Shown here: in pieces, positions 31,712 to 42,639 of the stretch
Layout of the letters: each line of letters starts with the position of its first letter
Numbering within the stretch: position 1 is the first letter of the stretch
Source: Agelaius tricolor
Lineage: Eukaryota > Chordata > Aves > Passeriformes > Icteridae
DNA: 64,000 nt
Assembly (NCBI GenBank): GCA_023055355.1
Contig: JALJCS010000015.1
Coordinates: 19,333,516 to 19,397,515, forward strand
Reading direction: 5' to 3'
The notes under the pieces: model-generated
The model's database searches: none
Seen by the model: the letters and a program-made list of their open reading frames with translations, nothing else
What the model was told of the DNA's origin: nothing
Program-made: the position numbers and the translations under genes

Positions 31712-33578
31712 AGTCTTTTTTCCCTTCCTGCTCACCAGGCTTCTTCTGTGCTCCTATTCCTTAAATTCACCTGATTTTTCCAGCTCCACAGCTGAATTCC
31801 TCCTTCTGTCATTTAGGAGGTGCCTTTCCCTTCTTTGTAATATTTCTGTCCCTGCTGAACCACAATTTGTGATACCTGAGGTCTTCCTAAAAATCCCTGC
31901 TCGTCCTGAGACCCTCAGCCATATCCTAAAAATACAGCAGAGAGTTCCTGTCTAACTCTACTTTTAATCAGGGTTTCACAATATTTAACAAAAGAGATTT
32001 TTTATTTTCCTGTAAGTGGGAGCACTGGGATAACAAATCCAGGAGACAATTTTGGAGTGGGAGGTCAGAAATTTTATCAAACTGAATCTGGTAGACACTG
32101 AACAAAACTCAAATGGCTTTAAAGGTTCAGAACCCTTTCAAACTCCTTCTTTTTTTTTTTATTTTTCCAAGTCACGGCAGAGAAAAAGAGCCATTTGTTA
32201 GAAAAACAGTGTCAGGGAAGGTCCATGTGGCATTTGCCAATGTTACATCATCAAAGCCAAATCTCTGACAGATCTGTAAACAGCAACTTTTCATGGAGAT
32301 GTCGGCAGAGCCTGGAGCTCGTGCCTTTCAGCACAGTGCTCCTGCCTCTGCAGCCAGGAGAAAACGCATGGAAAAGGATCAGACCTCCTCACACTTTCCC
32401 TGTTCTTTACATGTTTGGAATTTGCATCATAAAGCTGAGGTTTTCCTTTAAGATCAGAATAAAATACTCCAGCCTAGGGCAGGTTGCACAGTGAGGGGAT
32501 GAGTGTTCCTCAACCCCAGACCTTGGGCAGCAGGGCAGGATTTGGCTGAGAAAGGTGATCCCCACTTCCAAAATAATGTCCTGGGAATCCTCAGGGAACA
32601 TCCAGGAGATGAGGGTTGAAAAGTCACCTCAGTCCTCAGTGCTCTCAGGGGCAGAGGTTGCAGTGAGGGGCTGGGGAGATGTGAAGGTGAATTAAAAGCC
32701 CCCATTTCCTCTCCCAGGATTCTCCAAAACCTCTTCCAACCCAAAGCAGTCCTGCTGGGGAGAGCAGGGCTTGGCTTGTTCTGCTTATCAAAGGATCAGG
32801 TGCATTTTGATTTGAATAAACAAGAGCTTAAGATATTACAAAACCCTTCCAGGAAGCTGAGTGTGAGCAGCTTACATTTATTTTCTGTTTTTCTTCCCTA
32901 CCAGTCTGATTTCTCTGCTCATCTTCAGTGTTGTCCCTTTCAAATATGAATTAAAATAAATCCTTCCACTCCAAGCAGACCCAATATCTAAACACATCTC
33001 ATGTGAACCTGCGCTGCAATTAAAGGGATTTGCTGAAAACACAAATTTCTGTCATCTTTCTGAATTTTTGCTGCCGTTTTTCCTCTGTGTGGGACACACA
33101 CTCCACTCGCCCTCAAGACGAAGAGAGATTTTATTCTATATTTTTTTTCTTTCAGAATAATTTTAGCCTCCCACTGATTTGCAGAGGAACTCAAAGGATG
33201 TGCTGATGCCTCCCAGGGCTGTGCCCACCATCCCCAGGATGATTTTCCAGGGGTTGGAGGCACCATGTGAGACATCCTGCTGGAGCTGCTGCTGAAGTGA
33301 CAGCCCCTCCATAACAGCAGATTTTCACTTCATCCATATTTATAGCAAAATGGAAACAAAATGTGCTTTAAAGTAAAAACAGAATTTCCAGAGTCAGGCT
33401 GATTTTCTGGCTTTGGTAAATTCCCAAACCAAAGTTTTTCACCCTGGGAGCAACCAGGGAAAGGTAAAGTAGGGAGAGTGAAATTCCAGCCTGAAAAGTG
33501 GGAAAGTGGTCACTGATTTTAACAGCACCAAGTTTTGCCCAAAAACCTCTATAAAAAACTCTATAAATTGGGAAATAG
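31712..33578. other. Unannotated sequence, no gene recognised
   Basis: A T-run lies near 32152-32162. No repeat family or exon is recognised. Confidence 0.45.
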
Positions 33579-33579
33579 C

Positions 33580-33617
<38 letters not shown>

Positions 33618-33623
33618 CTATTA

Positions 33624-33671
<48 letters not shown>
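33579..33671. repeat. Compound microsatellite (CAA)n-(TTA)n
   Basis: Thirteen or so CAA units are followed directly by about seventeen TTA/ATT units. The open frames on both strands here (poly-Thr/poly-Ile and poly-Val) are translations of the repeat. Confidence 0.95.
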
Positions 33672-33672
<1 letters not shown>

Positions 33673-34119
33673 GCTAAAAAAAGAGAGTAAAGCTGGTGGC
33701 TTCCCTTGGTGGCACAAAAACCCTGGGGATAAAAAAAAAAAAAAACCACAACAGCATCTGTTAAACACTGCAAAAATTGAAACTGAGCTGCAGAATAAAA
33801 CTAGATGTCAGGATGAACCACACACTGACAGAGTTTGCAGTTGTGTTTGCATCCTTATTTTATTTGCACAAGCTCAGGAAGGGACAGCCTGCCCTGGCGA
33901 GCATTTGCAGAAGAACAGATTTACCCGAACCCGGTTAAATCAACAGCAGCCGAGCGTCATCACAGAGAGCTCTTGGGTTTTTCCCCGGCGTCACAGGAGG
34001 AAGGTGAGGGAGCAGATGTGACCACAAAGTGTGTCATCAGGGCTGCTTGGTCAGGGTGGCTGCAGGAATTCAGTGAGGCATCCCAAGGAAAGAGGGTCCA
34101 AGCCGTGGGAAGAGCCAGG

Positions 34120-34462
34120 AGTCCGTGCTGTGAGGAGCAGCTGAGGGAGAAAGGAGGATCAGGAGGGACCTTCTTGGTCTCCACAGATCCATGGCAGGAG
34201 GGGACAGGGAACAGGGACAGGAGCAGAGGGAACGGCCTCAGGCTGGGCCAGGGCAGGCTCAGGTCAGACATCAGCAGGAATTTCCCCATGGAAAGGGGGG
34301 TCAGGGATTGGAGCTGCCCAGGGAGGGTTGCAGTGCCCATCCCTGGAGGTGTCCAAGGAGGTGGCACTCAGTGCCCTGGGCTGGTGATGAGGTGGGGATG
34401 GGGCACAGGTTGGACTTGATGGCCTTGGAAGGCTTTTCCAACCTCAATGATCCTGGGATTCT
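34120..34462 (+). mobile_element. CR1 LINE 3'-end fragment, sense, about 340 bp
   Basis: This is the longest CR1 piece in the window. It contains, in order, GTGCTGTGAGGAGCAGCTGA, a shortened AGGAGGATCAGGAGGGACCT segment, a CAGAGGGAACGGCCTCAGGC segment, CATCAGCAGGAATTTCCCCA, GGTCAGGGATTGGAGCTGCC, CCATCCCTGGAGGTGTCCAA, TTGGACTTGATGGCCTTGGA and the terminal TTTTCCAACCTCAATGATCC. The order and the 3' tail match the avian CR1 consensus that I know, with internal deletions. Its many differences indicate an old insertion. Confidence 0.93.
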
Positions 34463-35799
34463 AAGAACTAAGAGCAAAACTGAGAAGTTGGCTTGTTGGC
34501 CTGAGGAAATGTCCCCTCTGGCCACCAGCAGGAGTGACTGGGATGGGGACAATAAAAGAAACATTTTCCCTGGATGAAATAGAATCTGCTTTGCCCATGT
34601 TTGGATAATAATGTGGACAACACTTTGGACTCTCCTTGAAGCTCCCATGAGAGGCTCTCACCAGGCTTCCCAAACATTTATCCTCTGGCCACACAGAAGG
34701 GTCCCATCCCATGTCTGTCCCACATCTTGGGGAAGGAGAAACTGCTGCAGGCAGCTCAAGGCTTTGGACAATGATCCAAGCAGGACTGAGTTCCCTCAGA
34801 ACTGTATTGAAGTCCAAGGAAGCATCAGGAATTACCAAAATCACCTCAGAGCTCAGCTGATGTGACAGTGCTGGTGACTCAGGCCACAGAGAGTCCCTGT
34901 GTGAGCACGTGTGGGGTGTGACCTGGGCACCTGAGCATTGTTTTGGGGGACACCTGGGTGGTTCCTTGACACATGAAAAATGTGAAGATCCTCACTGGGA
35001 AGGACCCAAAACACCCCTTTGGTTTCAAATCTCGTGTGACCACAACAAGCTCCTTCCTCATTCTGCTCAGGAGGTGGAAATTTTCCTTGCAAACCCCTGT
35101 GCCTATAAATGCCAAGGAAGCCAAAAGAAAAAAAACAGCAATAAGAAAAAAATAAATTAGCAATTATGCAAATATGCAGGGGAGTGGCCACCTGTGACAC
35201 CTCCAGAGGGTGCTGGGGGTGATGTCCTGACCCAGGGCTGGGATCTCCAGGAATCATCTCCCCTTGGTGTCACGACAGCCCCTTCTTACTCATCCCTCTG
35301 ACGCCCCAACACATCCCAGATTTTCCAGCGTGGCTTCACATGGACTGTGGGCCGGACACAGGGAAAGCCAGCACATCCATGACCCCAAACATCATCTCCA
35401 CGTGCTGCCCTGCTGCAGGGTTTGGGGAGCATGACTCAGGCCCTGAGCCTGCCAGCTTGTGAGGATGAGCAGATCCACCATATCTGGAGGTCAGCACACG
35501 AGGAATCAGCCACAGCCCGGCTCCACATTCTGGGAGCAGCTGCTCTGAGCCATCCAGGCCCTTCCCAGCCCAAAGGAAACCCAGCTTCATCCCCAGCACC
35601 TCCCAAGGTCTGCAGATCTCCCTCCCCAGCAGCATCTTTGCTCCATGAATTATCCTGGGCTCCCTCTCTGCCTTCAACTCCGGCCAGCCAAGCTCCAGGG
35701 CACGCTAAATTCAGCCCCACATTTATTATCCTAAAAAATGTGGGAAATAGGAAGGGTTGTAATTTCCCAAATTACTTTTCTTCTCGCTAACAGAAGCTG
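34463..35799. other. Unannotated sequence, no gene recognised
   Basis: No repeat family or exon is recognised. An A-rich patch lies near 35130-35155. Confidence 0.45.
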
Positions 35800-36420
35800 G
35801 CAGCAAATATATTTCAAATGTAAATATTTAAATACTTACTTGCAAGCACAATTACCTTTTTTTTGTCCGTGACTTGTTTCATTCAGAAGCTAAAAATACT
35901 TTCTCAGGAAATAAACGTCTACGCTGGGTTTTGGGGAGAAATTTTAAATCGCTGGCTTAATAATTTTACCAAGAGTTAATTATTCCAAGGGTTAATAATT
36001 CTAACAGTGTTTTCAGTGCTTTTTGGAAATCAGAAAACATGTGGATATGAAATTGCAAAAATGTTGCAGTGTCCAAAAAGGACAATACTTGTTTATAGCA
36101 GCCAGATTAATGTTGTGAGGTTCATTTAGCCTTCAGCTTTTCCTTGGCTCCTTCTGAGCATGGAATCATTCCCCCGAATGCCTGAGAAATGAGCAGGCTT
36201 CAACGTTTTTATTTATTTGGATGAGCACAAAGTGAGGGGAACAAAGTTCCTGCCTGCTCTCGAGGCGGAGAAATCGCTGTCGCTCCTTTCCCCCGCGCCG
36301 GCCGTAAAATGTACAGAAATGTAAAGCAATAAAAAACTTTATGAGGGGTTGTTTTTATAATGTTTACCAACCTCCTGCCTCTCTGACGCTTTCCAGAAGA
36401 TAGGATTTTAATAGGGCTTC
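35800..36420. other. Candidate conserved non-coding block
   Basis: The block is free of simple repeats and transposon fragments. It mixes AT-rich words rich in TAAT/ATTA motifs with a short CpG-bearing segment near 36258-36306 (CTCGAGGCGG, CCCGCGCCGGCCG). This composition, CpGs retained in otherwise AT-rich DNA, is typical of constrained regulatory DNA in vertebrates. The call is inference; no known enhancer is recognised. Confidence 0.3.
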
Positions 36421-36544
36421 TTTCAGTCCCTAAGGGAAAATCCTAATTTTAGGGGGTTTTCAGCACAGTGGTTTTTCAGCATCTGCTCCCCAAATTTCTT
36501 CCTCTGTCTCTTTGGCTTCACTGTGAGCTTTTGGTCATGGAAAT

Positions 36545-36897
36545 TTAAAATATAACATAGATAAGAAATAATATGTAGGTGTAAAATACAAGGGAGATGT
36601 GAAATAGGCTGTAAAATATAATGCAGATGTAAAATATTACTTAGATGTGAAATATGATGTAGATATAAATTACAATGTAGATAAAAAATACTATTTAGGT
36701 GTAAAATGTAGATGTGAAATATAATGCAAATAGAAAATACAGTGTAGATAGAAAATACAATGTAGATGTCAAATATAATGTAGATAGAAAATACAATGTG
36801 GATGTAAAATACAATTAAGATGTAAAAATAATGTAGATGTAAAATGTCATGCAGAGATAAAATACGACATAGATTTTAGATGCCATGTAGGTGTAAA
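36545..36897. repeat. Degenerate AT-rich minisatellite (AATGTAGATGTAAAAT units)
   Basis: About 19 units of 17-20 bp share AAATAYAATGTAGATGTA-type sequence, with variants AGATAGAAAATAC and AGATAAAAAATAC. The array has no GC-rich part and no coding capacity. Confidence 0.9.
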
Positions 36898-37328
36898 AGA
36901 TCTTTCATTTCATCAATGTAAAAGATCTTTACATTTCAACAATTAGGAAGCTTTAAATGGGGAAATAAATGCTTGGAAAGCATTTCTAAGAAAGCAAATA
37001 ATTAAAGTTACTAATTTTGCTGCTGATTTGAACAAATCACCAAGCCACACAAGCTTGACTCTAAAAATTTCTTTGAGGGGCAATTTTTTTTTTTTTTAAA
37101 TCCCATCATTGTGAATGACCTCCCGGATTTCTCCAAAGGTACCAAATCCATCTTGTGCTGTCTCTGCAGGGGCAGAGGATCTCCCCTTTTCATACAAGAG
37201 CTGTTTATTAGCCCGCGGTTGATCCCTGATTTATCCATGTGGATTTCCAGAGCTCCGTGGGCTGGGTGCGCGGCGAGCCCTGTGCCTGTCGTATGTTCCC
37301 ACTGACGTGTTTACAAGAGTTTTGATTT
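36898..37328. other. Unannotated sequence, no gene recognised
   Basis: A short 20-bp near-duplication (TAAAAGATCTTT at 36895 and 36918) and a T-run near 37087-37098 are present. The stretch 37195-37300 contains several CpGs and may belong to the regulatory-looking DNA around it. Confidence 0.35.
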
Positions 37329-37343
37329 ACACCTTCCAGGTGT
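37329..37343. promoter_or_regulatory. Inverted AGGTGT half-sites (T-box/ZEB-type)
   Basis: ACACCT (37329-37334), TCC spacer, then AGGTGT (37338-37343) form an exact inverted repeat of the T-box half-site core. CACCT/AGGTG is also the ZEB/SNAIL core. A FOX-like TGTTTAC lies about 20 bp upstream (37309-37315) and TGACGTG at 37303-37309. Binding is inferred from motif only. Confidence 0.4.
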
Positions 37344-39100
37344 TTCTCTTGGAAAATATCCCTGCCTTTGGTTTACACATTTTTCCAATATGTTTGTGGT
37401 CATCAGCAAACTCCCCCATTTGTTACAGGGGATGTGCCGGGAATAAGGGGGTGTAATCTTTATCTGGAACTCGCTGGCGAAAATTGGATTTTAAAATGAT
37501 CCAGGTAATTTATTGGCAGAATTAATAAAATTCACAGAAATCCATATTTTAGATTAAATGAGGGGTTTTTTTGCTCAGAGACTGGGTGTCAGTCTTGTGC
37601 TTGTGGTGCACTTTCTTGTTGCAAAGCAGCCAACATTTAACCTAAAATGGGGGTTAAACATCTTTTACAGTTTTGTTTTTCACCTTTTTTTTGAAGAACC
37701 CAAATTATCATCACACAAAAAATGAATGCTATTTATGTCACCAGAAAATATTTTATATTTGTATATTTTATATCTTTATATTTTATATTTATAACATCCA
37801 ACCATATTTTCAGTGCAAAACTTTTCATAAAACCAAGGCTGGGCATATTCTGAGGTTGCCAAAATGCTAAAAATAAAACCAATTTCTCCCAATTTATTTT
37901 TAATTCTGTGTAAGTTTAGCATCAATTTTTAACGCTGGATTAGCGTTGCCTTTTCATTCCAGGTCAGAAGCCAGGTTATGTTTCTGGAAGTCTTAGAAAG
38001 AAAAACTGTCATTTATTAGGGGGCACAAAGTAACTCAGAAAATTGTTGTTTTAATTCAGAAGGAAAAATATTTTCTGGGGCTCAGCTTGCCTTTGCAGGA
38101 ATAGCAAAACCCTCTCCTTTAGCACTCACATCTACACAGGTTTTCCACATCCCAGTAAAATGTTATTAAAATTATAAATGCATAGTCCAGAAATATTCTC
38201 AAAACAATAGATTTTAATAAAATATCAGAATGATCCTTCAGCACTTTTTCTAGACAAATTTGCACTGGAGTCCACAGGATTTATCTGCAAGAGAAGATAA
38301 TAAACTGAAAAATTTAGCTGCTAATTTTATTATTTTTTTAATGAAACACTTCACTAATTTAATTTTATCCTCATGTCTGTTGAACATCGTGAGCTGGGTT
38401 CGGGCTCTTTAGAAGACACAAAAATCTGGTGCGTATTTGAGATGAGCAATGGGAATAACCAGCACGGCAGAAATTGGAATAACACCCATGGGAGAAATGG
38501 GAAAAACCACATCGTGCCAAACCCCTGCAGAAATCCTGTGCAAGGCAGAATCCTCCCTTCCCTCATGAATCACCTGCAGTGCCCGGAGAGGGATTCCTAG
38601 GGAATATCAGTGGCATATTATCAGCCTTTCCTATGGAGTTAAACGAAGGAAAGAAAACCAGCGATTATTTGAATTCCGAGCATGTGGCGCTGACAGTGGG
38701 AAGAGAATCTGGGAACGCTGATTGTTTTATCAAAGGGAACCTGGAAATGTAGATTTATCCCGAGGCGCTGGGAAGTGAAAAGTTCCATTTTCCATGCTCG
38801 CCCAACCCCAAACTCCCTGTGGAACCCTTCCCTCAAACGCCCTCCTTGGCGAGCTCATCCCAACCAGCTCGTGAGTCGCCGTGGGGCGAGCACCGGATCA
38901 CTCTTCCCAAGGCAGTTTTCCTTGGAATTGGGAAGCAAATCCCAGAAGCGAGGGGTTGCACGACGTAAAAATAAGAATATGAAGCAATCCCTCAGCTCTA
39001 AAGCCAGGAAAGATTGGATGTTTGTCAATGCACGGTAAATTGGGAGGCAGATTAGCAGCCTTACTTTGGAACCTCCAAACATCTGAAACCCGTTTCCTGT
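37344..39100. other. Unannotated sequence, no gene recognised
   Basis: AT-rich words near 37745-37795 (TTTTATATTT repeats) are the only simple sequence. The region 38640-39090 has scattered CpGs (TCGCCGTGGGGCGAGC near 38876), which may reflect constraint. No exon is recognised. Confidence 0.4.
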
Positions 39101-39149
39101 TTAAAAAAAAAAAAAAAAGAAGAAGAAGAAGAAGAAGGAAAAAAAAAAA
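39101..39149. repeat. Poly-A / (GAA)n purine tract
   Basis: An A16 run is followed by AGAAGAAGAAGAAGAAGAAGG and another A-run. Confidence 0.95.
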
Positions 39150-39354
39150 TCAAATCTAGGTGGATGACCTCAGGCAGGATTCTCTTTTTTTATTAACAAA
39201 CGCAAATTGTACATCATCGTGGCAAAAAAAAATTGGGAAAAAAAAGGAGAAGGCAAAAAAAAAAGAGGGGCCGCTCTTGGTGGTCTTGATCCCTTCTGTA
39301 TATGAGAGAAAGGGGATGAAAAAAGCAGAAAAAATAAACTTTACCTTCTCACTT

Positions 39355-39560
39355 TCAGGGTGGGCAATGCCATTCCGGCGGCGGGGCGCTCGGCTCTGGG
39401 AAGTGTTAGCGCTGTCACCGCTCGCTCCCAGCGCTGCGCTCCCCACTCGCTCCCAGGGAAAACATTCCCTGAATTCCTGCTCCTTCCTCCCGATCCTCGC
39501 CCGCCATCCCAGCGCTGCAGGTTCACGGCGCTACTGTCAAATTGCAGGGGACAGGGCTAA
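39355..39560. other. Small CpG cluster
   Basis: A GC-rich patch with CpG-dense words (TTCCGGCGGCGGGGCGCTCG at 39374-39393 and GCGCTGCG at 39431-39438) stands in AT-rich surroundings. It has the size of a minor CpG island. Overlapping frames on both strands have no domain. No TATA box is seen. Confidence 0.45.
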
Positions 39561-41879
39561 TCTAAAGCAGCAGCGACTCAGCAGCGAGGAAAAACATTGA
39601 CAAATTTGCTGTTTCCAATCCTTTCTACTCTTTCCAGTCTGTTGTGTTTTGGTTTCTATTTTTTTTTTTTTTTTTTCTGTCCCAAAGCTATAAATACACA
39701 GCAGCAGCTGTAACTTGTTGGTGAAATGTGCTTTATAGATCTGTTCTGGCACAACGCTTGTTTTACTGGGTTCAAATTTGATATTGGGAGTTCTGATTTT
39801 TGTGCCTTTAATGGTCCCGCTGGCTTCGAGCTGCTTGTTGCTGTGCCCTGGTGAGGTTGGAAGCTCTAAAAGCTCATAAAAAAAGGTAACACATGCTCAA
39901 AGATCCATTTAGTTATTAAATCTTAAAAAAAACCCAAAAAGCTGTTATCTTTTTAAAGCAGTACATATTTCATGTTTATTCACTGATTTAATGCAAGGTC
40001 TTTGGCAAACCACTGAATCATTAAATTTGCCTTTTTTTCCCCAGTCTTTGGGACACTGATTTCTTACTGGACATCTGTCATAATTTTTGAGGGTTTTGCA
40101 TGGAAGAAAATTCTCTTTGACCTCAAAAAGAGGGAACACAGGTTGGATATGATCTAGTAATCAGCATGAATAAAAATTCAAGGATTTTTTGGCCCATCAA
40201 TCCTATGCCCAGCCAATAATTTTGGGAAACTGCAGGTCTGAGAAGTGCACAGGTGTTAGCTCATAATTTAACATCTTATTAAAATCTATAAACCATGGGA
40301 GCCAACTCTTACCCACCCACTGACGTCCTTGAGCTGTGAATCAGACACAAAATTTATAGCAAGGCATTTATAATTCCACGTTATTATAAATAATTTGCCC
40401 TTTATTGCAAATAAATCACCCTTCTTCACCCCAAAAGCCGTTCCTAGGGCACAGCCTGGAGAGGGACATTCCAGAGTGCCCTGACACCCATTCCCAACAA
40501 TCCCAGCAGTTATTTTTCTAATGAGTGATGACTCCAACATTAAGAAAATCAATTAATCTTCTGTGGGCTCTTTCAAATGAATCCTCATATTATCTGGCTA
40601 TGCCCTCAGCCAGGATAGTTTAGAAAATACCAGCTCCTATCTTATCTTGTCACTTTTTACGCTGATGGGGGGGGAAAAATAATGGCTGGGAGAGGCACAG
40701 GGGAGGATAATTAGTAAAATCAAGTGACTAGCTGTTTGTTTGCCTGGCAAAATGAACTTTTACCCCTCCACAGCCACTCCTCCCCCCAGTTTTCACCATC
40801 TTATCATCCAGCATTTGACATGACAGGTTAATGAGGAAAGCCCCAAATTGGGCTTCTGCAGCTAATTGTGCCCGTGGTGGCTCTGGGCTGGGAGGGCTCC
40901 GTGATCCCCAGGAAATCTGAGCTCTTGGGGGGGATGAAAAGGCTGAAAACTTATAGAAACACTCACATGCAGGCACTAAATTTCTGAATTTATTATCGCT
41001 TTGGATTCTGAGGGAATAAATCTGCAGATTTTACAAGATCCTTGCCTGAAGAGCAGTTTTGATTTCTTCTCTTTTCATGCATATCATAATTGATTTTTAA
41101 GGTGACTGAAGCATCCCCCCAGTCTCCTCCCCAGTGCACTCCTTCAGAAAATACAATTTTTTAGACGAAAATGCAAAAATCTGGACAACTGAAAACAAAC
41201 TCTTGCTGTGGGTGTGAAAGAGAAGCACGTGGTGGGCCCTGCCTGATAATTAAGGAGTGGTGGCAAGAAGAGGTGTCCCTGTGCTTGACATCACCCTCTG
41301 CTACCTCCCAGCTTCTCCCAGAGCTTGGGATCTCTGCTATTAATTGACATTTCAGGCAGGGTGTTTTCAGGGCATTCATTTTTTTCAGTGATTAGTAGGG
41401 ATGATGGAAAATTTGGGGCTGTTTTTTTTTCGCTGCTGGTTTTAGCTGGGTTTGGGGTTTTGGTTTTTTGCTGGTTGGATTCAAAAGTGAAATGTCATTG
41501 CTGAGTGAGATACGGCCCCAACCTTCTGCTCTCAGCAGGGAATCCCCCCCCTCACTGTCACAATATTTTGTCCCCATCATATTTATTCCTTCTCTTCTCC
41601 CTCTCTGCCCCCCATGCCAGCATCTCTGCATGCTGAGACCACCACAGAATGGGATCTTCCCGCTGAAATTTTTTGCCAGCAGGAAAATCAGCTCCTGTTC
41701 CACACAGGGAAATGCTGGAGCCCTCAATGACTCAGGAGCATGGAGGTGAGTGAGGAAAAATCACTTTCTCCAGCTGCCTTTTCTCCATGGAAAAGCTGGT
41801 ACCATTAAATGGCCGTTTTTTGGTAACATCCTGTTCAGAAAAGCTGTTGGTTAGATTTTTCTCCAGAAATCTTCGCTTT
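39561..41879. other. Unannotated sequence with conserved-looking patches
   Basis: A poly-T lies near 39659-39677. The stretch 40555-40830 (TATTATCTGG, CTATCTTATCTTG, GGATAATTAG words) is repeat-free and looks regulatory, with GATA and homeodomain cores. No exon or transposon is recognised. Confidence 0.35.
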
Positions 41880-42360
41880 TACACTGTGTGAGGTTATTCC
41901 ACTTTGTCCACCCCAGTCCCATGGCCAGTACACAGGGCAAAACTCTCAGAACAAACCCCTCAGCCCATTTCTGCATCGAATTTCATTCCCAGTCCCTGGA
42001 TTTATTGACATTATAATGGGCAGCCCACACAAACTGCAGCCACGGGGCCAATTAACGGCACAGACAACTCCAGACATTTGAGAAGTTGCTAAACTCGGTC
42101 TTGAAAACGATCTCGGCTCTCTCCCTGTAAAAGGATCTCGCTCTGTCATCGTGCATTAAACTGGAAAGCTTCACGTTGGAGAGCAGCACAAACTCATATC
42201 CTGATAAGGCCTCACATCATATTTCAACAGATCTTATCTCCTGTGTCCTCAGTTCCTATCTGCCATGCAAATCTGAGGGGGGTTTGCTGAGGGAAAAGTT
42301 GCTGCGGATGCCGTAAGAAATTTGTTGATGTGTTTTATTTACGTTTTCTGCCAATAATTG
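41880..42360. other. Candidate conserved non-coding block with POU octamer
   Basis: The block is repeat-free. It contains CCAATTAACGGC at 42049-42060, ATTGACATTATAATGGG near 42004-42020 and a perfect POU octamer ATGCAAAT at 42265-42272. It also has clustered GATA cores (CTGATAAGG, CTTATCTC). CpGs such as AAACGATCTCGGC (42105-42117) and GATCTCGC (42133-42140) are kept in non-GC-rich sequence. The pattern fits a developmental enhancer. Identity is unknown. Confidence 0.4.
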
Positions 42361-42505
42361 ATGTCAGGTTTCCAAGCCAGTGCTGCTGAGTAGACCCTTC
42401 CCAGTGAGAGAATGGAATGGGAGCTCAGAGCTCACCTCAACCTCCAGCTCTGAGATTATATGGATTTAAAGCAGTATTAGAGTCCTGTTCCCAAACAAGG
42501 CCCAA

Positions 42506-42563
42506 GTGTTGGACTCAATGATCTCGGAGGTCATTTCCAGCCATAACAATTCCATAATTCCAC
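42506..42563 (+). mobile_element. CR1 LINE extreme 3' tail, sense
   Basis: GTTGGACTCAATGATCTCGG followed by AGGTCATTTCCAGCC and the terminal AATTCCATAATTCC matches the avian CR1 3' tail. Only the last 60 bp or so remain recognisable. It lies between two conserved-looking blocks. Confidence 0.85.
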
Positions 42564-42639
42564 GGCTGTGCTCATAAATCCGGCCATCAGTCAATCATTA
42601 CCATGAAGTCCACCCCAGCAAGCCCCTGATATGATTTTT

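Noticed and set aside
33506..34021. 171-codon plus-strand frame
   Set aside because: A large part is poly-Thr/poly-Ile from the CAA/TTA microsatellite, and the rest has no domain.
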